39,806 nt of DNA from an uncultured Chloroflexota bacterium (GTDB lineage: Bacteria > Chloroflexota > Limnocylindria > Limnocylindrales > Limnocylindraceae). This document shows positions 23,672 to 29,752 of the stretch, in pieces. Under the pieces are notes generated by a model. It was not told the origin of the DNA, did not search any database, and worked only from the letters and a program-made list of their open reading frames with translations. The DNA is taken from positions 1 through 39,806 of the forward strand of contig CAJARA010000034.1 of assembly GCA_903944295.1 (NCBI GenBank). The letters are read 5' to 3'. Every line of letters begins with the position of its first letter. Position 1 is the first letter of the stretch. A program made the translations under genes and the position numbers.

Positions 23672-24471
23672 GTGCGGACGCTCCGCGGCAGTGCGAGGAG
23701 TGCGCGCACGACAAGATCTGGATCACGGAGATCGGCGCGAATGCCCGCGCTCCAGCCCGCCGTTGCAGCACCGCCGGTGAGGCTGATTGCTGGTGCCGGT
23801 GATCCTGGATCGCGCCGCTCCATCTCCATCACGCTCTCGTTGATCAGTGCAACGAGACCACCGCGTGCGCTGCGCAAGATCCCAGCGGCGAGTGCGCTCT
23901 CCGTTGACGCACCGATCGGACCTGGGATCTCTGGGCTTTCGTCGTAGAGGGTGACTTCGGGGAGTGCGGCGGTTCCGCTGGCGAGTGCGCGTGCGGCGAG
24001 GAGTGGTGATACAGCAATTGCACCGCCGAGTAGTTCGCCAGCGCGACTGACGCAGGTCAGCGTGAGTGCGGTGCCGAGCGTCACCGCAATCGCGCCACGG
24101 CGCTGCGGCGCGCCCTGCTGCGCATAGGTGAACCAGGCGGCGAGGGCACGATCCACGCCGATCCGATCTGGCTCCTCAAGGCGTGAGATGAGGGGGAGAT
24201 CGCCGCTTCGCAGCAACTCAACGGCAACGCCGCGTGACGCTGCAACTTCGCGAAGTGCCGCGGCCCCTTCAGGTACGACGCTCCCAACGGCGAGCTCGGT
24301 GGCGGCGCCCCCTTCGCTTGCGGCGAGGTTGAGGAGCGCCTCAGCGACGCCGCGCCAGGCGCTGGCATCACGGGGGTTGGCGGGGGAGGCGACGCGCAGC
24401 GAGACGAGGGCGCCCTCGCGGAGGTAGCCGACCTTCGCGGCGCTGTTCCCAAGATCAACGGCGTAGCGCAC
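23668..24471 (-). CDS. coaX: Type III pantothenate kinase-like protein (CoaX family)
   Basis: From GTG 24471 the protein has 267 residues, right for CoaX. The ASKHA phosphate loop VDLGNSAAKVGYL (D6), GVDRALAAW (105-113) and the GGAIAVSPLLAARAL segment identify the family. The position after the second core strand, normally VDFGTA with the catalytic Asp, reads VTLGTA: Thr131 replaces the Asp, and the following T-T-x-D is LTLT. The enzyme may therefore be weak, altered or regulatory. It is first in coaX-coaBC-panB-panC. The start is supported by TATCAT 6 nt upstream of GTG (leaderless); the longer ATG at 24522 leaves no promoter or Shine-Dalgarno. Confidence 0.85.
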   Translation of the reverse strand: MRYAVDLGNSAAKVGYLREGALVSLRVASPANPRDASAWRGVAEALLNLAASEGGAATELAVGSVVPEGAAALREVAASRGVAVELLRSGDLPLISRLEEPDRIGVDRALAAWFTYAQQGAPQRRGAIAVTLGTALTLTCVSRAGELLGGAIAVSPLLAARALASGTAALPEVTLYDESPEIPGPIGASTESALAAGILRSARGGLVALINESVMEMERRDPGSPAPAISLTGGAATAGWSAGIRADLRDPDLVVRALLALPRSVRT

Positions 24472-24477
24472 GTGCCG

Positions 24478-24483
24478 ATGATA
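24478..24483 (-). promoter_or_regulatory. Leaderless promoter -10 (TATCAT) of coaX
   Basis: On the minus strand TATCAT-CGGCAC-GTG places the start codon exactly 6 nt after the -10, as at the other leaderless starts. It would drive the whole CoA operon. Confidence 0.65.
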
Positions 24484-24532
24484 GGCGGGTGGGGGGATCG
24501 ACGGGAGCGCGCGCCGCGGCACGAAGGCGGCT

Positions 24533-24551
24533 GCGCTAGGCTCTCCCTCTC
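24533..24551 (+). promoter_or_regulatory. GCGCTAGGCT promoter element before the 24552 gene
   Basis: The TAGGCT hexamer (24537-24542) sits 9 nt before ATG 24552. It shares the (G/C)CGCTAGG(A/C)T core, with a leader of only a few bases and no Shine-Dalgarno. Confidence 0.55.
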
Positions 24552-25034
24552 ATGGATCACGACCACGACGAGCTGACCCCTGGCCTCTTTGTGAATCGAG
24601 GGCTTGCCATCCTGCGCGCCGACAAGGCGAACGTGCTCCGCCCCCTCCTTCGGCAGACCGTCTCGTATCGCCACCTTCAGGGGGGCGAACTGATCGCGCG
24701 AGGCATGGGTTGGGTTGAAGAGGTGCTCGGTGATGACCCAGAGGTCTCATCGATCTTCACCCCACTCACGATCACCATCAACGTGGACGCATTTCAGAGT
24801 GTGGAGTTCGACCTCTCCGAGCCTGGGCACCTGCGCTACACGCTGCGCAGCAGTGACGCCGTTGTAGAGATCGAATACAGCGCGGGAACAGCGATCCCAC
24901 GAACAGAGCCGGTGCGCACCTGGCTTGAGTATCGCGGCGAGGAGTATGTGCAGATTGAACTTCCAACGCAGGCGTGGCCGAGCGCCGATGCCGGATCGTC
25001 GGATCCGGCTGAGTCCGAGCGCAGCGACTCCTGA
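24552..25034 (+). CDS. Uncharacterised 160-residue protein upstream of the M16 peptidase
   Basis: I do not recognise this family. The chain is soluble and acidic, opening with an Asp/His-rich MDHDHDELT that could bind metal. A helical stretch (NRGLAILRADKANVLRPLLRQTV in parts, about 15-37) is followed by a strand-rich middle (LTITINVDAFQSVEFDLSEP, YTLRSSDAVVEIEYS) and a low-complexity Ser/Asp/Ala tail. Its stop overlaps the apparent CTG start of the M16 peptidase (CTGA), which points to a functional pairing. Codon use matches the neighbourhood. Confidence 0.72.
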   Translation: MDHDHDELTPGLFVNRGLAILRADKANVLRPLLRQTVSYRHLQGGELIARGMGWVEEVLGDDPEVSSIFTPLTITINVDAFQSVEFDLSEPGHLRYTLRSSDAVVEIEYSAGTAIPRTEPVRTWLEYRGEEYVQIELPTQAWPSADAGSSDPAESERSDS

Positions 25035-26386
25035 AGCGCGCCGCACCGCGCTCTCGCGCACTCCGCGGCGCAGGTGCTGCGTCGTCGGTCTTCATTCAGA
25101 CACCATCGGCACGAACCGTTGCGATCGCCATCGCGATCGGTGCGGGATCGCGTCACGAACGAACCAACGAACGCGGCGCTGCGCATCTTCTTGAGCATCT
25201 CTGCTTTAAGGGCATCGCAGGTGCTGAAAGCTCAGCGGCACTTGCGCAGGCGATGGAGGGGATCGGCGCGAACTCTAATGCGGGGACCGATCGCGAGAGC
25301 ACGCTCTTCTGGATTCATGCTCCGCGCGCCGTTGCGGTGGAGGCGGCGCGACTGATCGGCGCCGTTGCACTTGCGCCACTCTTACTCCCAGAGCACTTGA
25401 AGATTGAGCGCGAGATCGTGATTGAAGAGATTCGCTCCTACGCGGATGACCCGAGTGAGCAGGCATCCACTGCACTTGACCGCGCACTCTTTGGCGATCA
25501 TGCGTTTGGTCGTGAGATTGCAGGAACGATCCCTGAAATTCGCAGGCTGAAGCACGGGCCGGTGCACGCCTTTCATGCGCGCGAGTATCGCCCGCAGAGA
25601 ACGGCGCTTGCGATCGCCGGTGATCTGAGCGCTGCAGAGGCGAACGCGATTGCGCGCGCGGCACTTGCGGCGGCACCACGAAGTAGTGTGCAGCGCGCGG
25701 CGCTACCTTCGCGTGGCGCAGTGAAGCCTCGTGGCCGAGGGGAGGACGGGATCGTTGCGAAGGTGCGGGATGGCGAACAGGCGCAGTTTTCGGTGGGACT
25801 TCCGACGCTTCGGCGTGAGGATCCAGACGCCCCCGCACTGGAGATGCTCGCCACGATCCTTGGCGATGGTTCGGCGAGCCGCCTCTTCTTAGAGGTGCGT
25901 GAAGAGCGTGGGCTCGTCTATGACATTGGTGCGAGCGCGATCGACTATAAAGATGCCGGCGCGCTGGTGATCTCTGGAGGCGCGGATCCTGGTCGCGTCA
26001 CTGAGGCGCTGCAGCTCGTCACCGAGGCGCTTCGTCGCTTGGCGCGTGAGGCGCCGAGTGCGGCAGAGATTGAACGAGCGCGCGCCTATCTTGCAGGACG
26101 GCTCGAACGCGCCGCCGATGACCCACGCGGCCTTGCCGAGTGGCATGCGAGCCAGCGCGTGCTCCGTAGGGTGCCGCAAGAGCTCGGCGAACTCTTGGCG
26201 GAGATTGAGCGCGTTCGCCCCGCCGATCTGCTCCGTGTGGCACGCAACCTCGTGCGAGGTGGCAGCCTACGCGTCGGCCTCTCGGCGCCGCGCAGCACGC
26301 TCGCCGCGGTGCGCCGTACCGTACGCCGTGGCGACCTTGACCCATCCGCCGTCAGGCCACCTTCGCGCCGATCCGCTAGGCTCTGA
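25031..26386 (+). CDS. M16 family zinc metallopeptidase, apparent CTG start
   Basis: The ATG at 25253 falls after the active site, so the real gene must begin further up. In that frame the ORF is open back to TGA 25010 and contains HLLEH (H52, E55, H56 counted from CTG 25031), the inverted zinc motif HxxEH of M16, followed by CFKG. The third ligand would be E132 in EREIVIEEI. No ATG, GTG or TTG occurs between the upstream stop and HLLEH. CTG 25031, overlapping the previous stop as CTGA, gives 451 residues and a normal distance to HxxEH. The C-terminal M16 half includes GDGSASRLFLEVREERGLVYDIGA. It is probably a processing/quality-control peptidase acting on small peptides. Confidence 0.82.
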   Translation: MKRAAPRSRALRGAGAASSVFIQTPSARTVAIAIAIGAGSRHERTNERGAAHLLEHLCFKGIAGAESSAALAQAMEGIGANSNAGTDRESTLFWIHAPRAVAVEAARLIGAVALAPLLLPEHLKIEREIVIEEIRSYADDPSEQASTALDRALFGDHAFGREIAGTIPEIRRLKHGPVHAFHAREYRPQRTALAIAGDLSAAEANAIARAALAAAPRSSVQRAALPSRGAVKPRGRGEDGIVAKVRDGEQAQFSVGLPTLRREDPDAPALEMLATILGDGSASRLFLEVREERGLVYDIGASAIDYKDAGALVISGGADPGRVTEALQLVTEALRRLAREAPSAAEIERARAYLAGRLERAADDPRGLAEWHASQRVLRRVPQELGELLAEIERVRPADLLRVARNLVRGGSLRVGLSAPRSTLAAVRRTVRRGDLDPSAVRPPSRRSARL

Positions 26387-26388
26387 CC
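26373..26388 (+). promoter_or_regulatory. Leaderless promoter CCGCTAGGCT-N6 of ndk
   Basis: TAGGCT (26377-26382) lies within the last codons of the M16 gene and is followed by exactly 6 nt and ATG. ndk would be transcribed alone as a leaderless mRNA as well as by read-through. Confidence 0.65.
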
Positions 26389-26853
26389 ATGACCTCACAG
26401 CGCACCCTCGTTCTGATCAAGCCAGACGGCGTTCAACGCCTTCTTGCTGGGCGCATCCTTTCGCGCTTCGAAGACCGCGGGCTGAAGATCGCCGCGATGA
26501 AGTTGATGCCGGTGAGCAAGCAGCTCGCCGAGACGCACTATGCCGTGCACTCCGCACGTCCCTTCTTCGCTGGTCTCGTGCAGTTCATCACCTCTGGTCC
26601 CGTCGTCGCCCTCGTCCTTGAGGGGCCGAACGCGATCGCCGTGGTTCGCTCCATGGTTGGCGCGACGAAGCCACATGAGGCGGCGCCAGGAACAATCCGC
26701 GGCGACTTCGGCCTTGAGACGGCGAAGAACCTTATCCATGCGTCAGATGCACCAGAGACTGCGGTTGCAGAGATCGCGCTCTGGTTCACGCCCGCTGAGC
26801 TTGTTGATTACAGCCGCGGCGTGGACGACTGGATCCTCTCCGACGAGGAGTAG
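26389..26853 (+). CDS. ndk: Nucleoside-diphosphate kinase
   Basis: The 154-residue enzyme balances nucleoside triphosphates by a phosphohistidine ping-pong mechanism. It starts TLVLIKPDGVQRLLAGRILSRFEDRGL (split), the Kpn-loop region is YAVHSARPFFAGLVQFITSGPVV, GTIRGDFG is conserved, and the active site NLIHASDAPETA carries H117; most family members have HGSDS. The length is slightly above the usual 135-145, with the normal C-terminal end. It has no Shine-Dalgarno but has a leaderless -10. Confidence 0.97.
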   Translation: MTSQRTLVLIKPDGVQRLLAGRILSRFEDRGLKIAAMKLMPVSKQLAETHYAVHSARPFFAGLVQFITSGPVVALVLEGPNAIAVVRSMVGATKPHEAAPGTIRGDFGLETAKNLIHASDAPETAVAEIALWFTPAELVDYSRGVDDWILSDEE

Positions 26854-26882
26854 CTCCGCCCGATTAGTCCGCCGTTGCGCGG

Positions 26883-26894
26883 CGTAACGTTACG
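26883..26894. repeat. 12-bp perfect palindrome at the 3' end of the NuoN-like gene
   Basis: CGTAACGTTACG reads the same on both strands and contains the TAA stop of the NuoN-like gene. It lies between convergent ndk and NuoN-like genes. It might be a protein-binding dyad or have no role. Confidence 0.5.
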
Positions 26895-28368
26895 GCGTTG
26901 AGTATTGCGGGACACTCTCCACCGGGTCTGGGCGTAGCAGACCAGACGCAGCCGCTTCAATGTTGATGAGCCCTGCAGCGACCCCAGAGATCAGGATCGC
27001 GCCAGCCATGAGCCAGATCGCCGCTGGGCTTAGGACCTTACCTTTTCGAGTTCGGTGAACATCTTGGCTCTCTTGCGCTACGCCAATGAGGAGGAGTCGA
27101 ACCGCCGCCGCAGCGAGTGCTCCGGCGCCAAGTAGTGCACCGACGGTGACCAAGAGGCTGCCACCCTGGCCCGCAATGTCAAACCCCCCAGAGAAGAACT
27201 CACGCGCAGGGACTGCAGCTTGGGAGACGACCGCACAGATCAGCACAACGCCAAGTGCTCGGGTGCGCCGCGCCCAGCCGCTTAACTCTTGGAGCGACGT
27301 CAGTTCGTAGTGGCGTCGGATGGAGATGCGCCAGAGACCGAAGAGTGAGATCACGAGCGCACCAGGGAGGGCGACCAGGAGCGGACCAACCGCAGATGGG
27401 TGCAAGATGATTGCGGCTGCGCCGAGTGTGAGCCAGCCCGCGTTCCCCACCGCAAGGAATCCAAGGACTTCGCCAACGTCGTCATGAAGCAGCGCGGAGA
27501 GGCCACCGAAAAGTAGCGTCACCGTGCCTGTGATGAAGAGTGCGGCGACCACTGCGCCGCCGATCGGCTCACTCACTGAAGAGGAGAGGAGCGAGAGTTC
27601 GTTGAGGATAATCAGGCTAAGTGCGGCGGGAATCCAGACACCGACCATCAGTGATCCAACGATCGGGAGTGACTCAAAGATTCGCACCAGTCTGTGGTGG
27701 AAGGGGAAGGCGCCAATCATCCCAAGGAGGACGAGAGAGAGCGTCAGCGCAACGCCTGCAGTAAGTGATGAGGTGGTTGCGTATGAGGGATCAGTGGCGG
27801 AGAGGGGGATGGCAGAGCGAAGCAGCTCAGCCATGACCGTGACGGTGAGTAGCACGCCAACGGTGCGTAGATCGCGAAAGACGGCGCGAGCGCGTTGAGC
27901 GTCTTCCTTATCTCCAGCGGCAAGCGCAGAGAGTGAGGCGCTCCCGACAAGGAGGAGCGTGATGGGGGCGAGGCCGATCGGGATTGCAAGCGCAAGATCG
28001 ATGAGCGCGAGACCGAAGAGGGCAACCTGCCCCATTGCTCCGGCACGACGCCCCTGTCCCACAGCAACGATGAGGGCGAAGACCGCTCCACCGAGTGTGA
28101 CGAGGAGACGGCCCGGCTCGCTCGGGTCAACGGTGATCAGTCCTGCGTTCAGTGTTGAGCCGTATCCACTCCCGGCGAGCAGTGCGGCAACACTGCTAAG
28201 CAAGAGGAGAGCGACTGCTGCACTACCGCCTCGCACATGCGCATCCCTCTTACTGCCGAAGCGATCTGATCGAACGATAGGAATGACAAAGAGACTGAGC
28301 AGTGCGAAGAGGAGTGGGGAGAGGGCGCGGATCGCGCTTAGCGCCTGCAGTGTTAGCGCATCGTTCAT
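26890..28368 (-). CDS. NuoN/MrpD/HyfF-like membrane protein, degenerate
   Basis: The 492-residue protein has about 13-14 transmembrane helices and the layout of proton-channel antiporter subunits. GAFPFHHRLVRIFESLPIVGSLMVG (about residues 218-242, written in part) corresponds to the conserved FHxWLP...PTPVSA loop, and an MAELL segment resembles the helix with the conserved Glu. The helix that normally carries the lysine in DIKRLLAYSSI reads DVGEVLGFLAVGNAG, so the proton-pathway Lys seems absent. It may be structural or use a different ion path. It overlaps the preceding gene by 1 nt (TAATG) and is last after lepB and the HyfE-like gene. Confidence 0.7.
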   Translation of the reverse strand: MNDALTLQALSAIRALSPLLFALLSLFVIPIVRSDRFGSKRDAHVRGGSAAVALLLLSSVAALLAGSGYGSTLNAGLITVDPSEPGRLLVTLGGAVFALIVAVGQGRRAGAMGQVALFGLALIDLALAIPIGLAPITLLLVGSASLSALAAGDKEDAQRARAVFRDLRTVGVLLTVTVMAELLRSAIPLSATDPSYATTSSLTAGVALTLSLVLLGMIGAFPFHHRLVRIFESLPIVGSLMVGVWIPAALSLIILNELSLLSSSVSEPIGGAVVAALFITGTVTLLFGGLSALLHDDVGEVLGFLAVGNAGWLTLGAAAIILHPSAVGPLLVALPGALVISLFGLWRISIRRHYELTSLQELSGWARRTRALGVVLICAVVSQAAVPAREFFSGGFDIAGQGGSLLVTVGALLGAGALAAAAVRLLLIGVAQESQDVHRTRKGKVLSPAAIWLMAGAILISGVAAGLINIEAAASGLLRPDPVESVPQYSTP

Positions 28369-28976
28369 TACTCCTCCGCCTTGGTGAGTTGCCCGGCAAC
28401 TGCAGCGCCAATCAGAAGCAGGGCGGCGAACCCAGCCGCCATCGCGATGGAGCTGAAGAGGTCGAGCGCTCCGAGAATTGAGGCGCGCAGAAGGAGCGCA
28501 CCTGAAAGTGTCACCACCGCTGCGCGCGCCGTTGCCTCTACGTAACGACTTGTGAGCAGCGGTGGCAGTCCAATCAGGAGCAGCGCAACTCCTGCGCCGC
28601 GCAGAAGCACGGAGCTCCCTTCAATCGGCAGCGCTAGCGGGATCGCGCCAAGGATCAGTCCGGCTGCAGCGCTTACGGCAACGACCGGATGATCAGCCAG
28701 CGTTGCGATGAGGCGGCGCGGCTGTAGGTCGTGAGCGAGTGCGCGCCGTTCCAGCATCCCCGCTGGGAGTGCATAAAGGGTCGCGCCATAGATCGCGGCA
28801 AGTCGCAGGAGGAGTGCGGGGGAGAGCGAGTCGGTCGGTCGGAACTCTAAGAGTGCGGCCACGGTGGTCATCAGCAGCAGCGCAATCCACGCGCCTCGGC
28901 GCGCACTCGTCACGGCGAGCGCCCCGCTGAGTGCCGCAACGGCTGCGAGCGGCAGTTCAAGCAAGAGAGGGTTCAC
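28368..28976 (-). CDS. HyfE/NuoK-like small membrane protein
   Basis: The 202-residue protein has about six hydrophobic helices and no soluble domain. Size, topology and the position directly before a NuoN/HyfF-like gene resemble HyfE, the NuoK-like subunit of group-4 hydrogenases, but sequence identity is too low to be firm. No hydrogenase or NADH dehydrogenase core subunits are near. The GTG start overlaps the lepB stop (GTGA), and the stop overlaps the next start, so the three genes form one unit. Confidence 0.55.
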   Translation of the reverse strand: MNPLLLELPLAAVAALSGALAVTSARRGAWIALLLMTTVAALLEFRPTDSLSPALLLRLAAIYGATLYALPAGMLERRALAHDLQPRRLIATLADHPVVAVSAAAGLILGAIPLALPIEGSSVLLRGAGVALLLIGLPPLLTSRYVEATARAAVVTLSGALLLRASILGALDLFSSIAMAAGFAALLLIGAAVAGQLTKAEE

Positions 28977-29536
28977 GGCACCGCGATGTTGTAAAGGGGC
29001 GGCGTAATGAGTGACATCCGATCAATTGGGTAGTAGCGAATCACAGCACGACCAACAACCGCACTGACAGGGATCGGTCCGTAGGCACGCGAGTCTGACG
29101 AGTTAGAGCGGTGATCGCCAAAGACGAGCAGCTCTTCTGCAGCGAGCGTCCAGCTCTGTGGCTCTTCAACGTTTTCGCCGCCGTCAAGGTAGACGTAACC
29201 TTCAGGGAGGAGCACTCCGTTGATGCGCACACCGTCAGGGCCGATCGACACCGTCTCACCGGGGAGGCCAATGACGCGCTTGATATAGGGGGTGTTGTCA
29301 CGGCTGGAGGGCCAGCTTTCAGGCGGATGGAAGATCACCACGTCGCCCCGGTGGAATCCTGTCACCCGCGGGGAGAGCTTATCAACGAGCACATACTCCC
29401 CAGGCTCAAACGTGATGCGCATTGAGCCCTGCTCCACACGGAAGGGCTGGGCGATGAAGGTTTGGAGGAGGTAAAAGGCGACCACGGTGAGCGCGACGGT
29501 CTGAGCGATCTCAATGAGGAGGTGACGCTTCCGCAT
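28973..29536 (-). CDS. lepB: Signal peptidase I
   Basis: From ATG 29536 the protein has 187 residues: a short basic N-terminus, one transmembrane helix (about residues 7-28), then the catalytic Ser box FRVEQGSMRITFEPGEYVL with S38, and the Lys box YIKRVIGLPGETVSI with K86. The later boxes are LLVFGDHRSNSSDSRAYGPI. It cuts signal peptides from exported proteins. The Ser box has RIT where most enzymes have xPT. The longer ORF start 29875 enters the divergent hppA gene and is wrong. TATACT lies exactly 6 nt before ATG, so the transcript is probably leaderless. Confidence 0.93.
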   Translation of the reverse strand: MRKRHLLIEIAQTVALTVVAFYLLQTFIAQPFRVEQGSMRITFEPGEYVLVDKLSPRVTGFHRGDVVIFHPPESWPSSRDNTPYIKRVIGLPGETVSIGPDGVRINGVLLPEGYVYLDGGENVEEPQSWTLAAEELLVFGDHRSNSSDSRAYGPIPVSAVVGRAVIRYYPIDRMSLITPPLYNIAVP

Positions 29537-29542
29537 CTGGGG

Positions 29543-29548
29543 AGTATA
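29543..29548 (-). promoter_or_regulatory. Leaderless promoter -10 (TATACT) of lepB
   Basis: TATACT-CCCCAG-ATG on the minus strand; the start codon is 6 nt after a consensus-quality -10. No Shine-Dalgarno is present. Confidence 0.72.
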
Positions 29549-29590
29549 GGGGTGCGCCGCGGGGCCACCCCGAGAGAGGGAGTGGGCTGG

Positions 29591-29620
29591 TTGACCCACA
29601 TCGGGAGGGAGCCCTACCAT
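29591..29620 (+). promoter_or_regulatory. Candidate -35/-10 promoter of hppA
   Basis: TTGACC (29591-29596), an 18-nt spacer and TACCAT (29615-29620) form the clearest -35/-10 pair in the window. Transcription would start near 29627, giving a leader of about 125 nt before hppA. Confidence 0.55.
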
Positions 29621-29643
29621 CGCGCTACTGGGTGCCCATCCCA

Positions 29644-29709
29644 GTCGGGTCGCAGATGCGGTCCGTAGCCCGACAGACGCCCGACCCGAAGCGCGGTGCA
29701 CGCACCGCG
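29644..29709 (+). other. Structured hppA leader with competing stems
   Basis: GTCGGG (29644-29649) can pair with CCCGAC at 29669-29674 or at 29680-29685, and CGGGTC (29646-29651) can pair with GACCCG (29683-29688). Further down, CGCGGTG (29692-29698) and CACCGCG (29703-29709) form a 7-bp stem with a 4-nt loop. Mutually exclusive pairings in a long leader are compatible with regulation, but the region does not match a riboswitch I know. Confidence 0.35.
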
Positions 29710-29752
29710 GCCACGCGACGGATCTGGACGCATCGGAGGAGTGTTCAAACAT

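Noticed and set aside
25253..26386. ATG 25253 as start of the M16 peptidase
   Set aside because: It would remove the HLLEH zinc motif, which is in the same open frame directly upstream.
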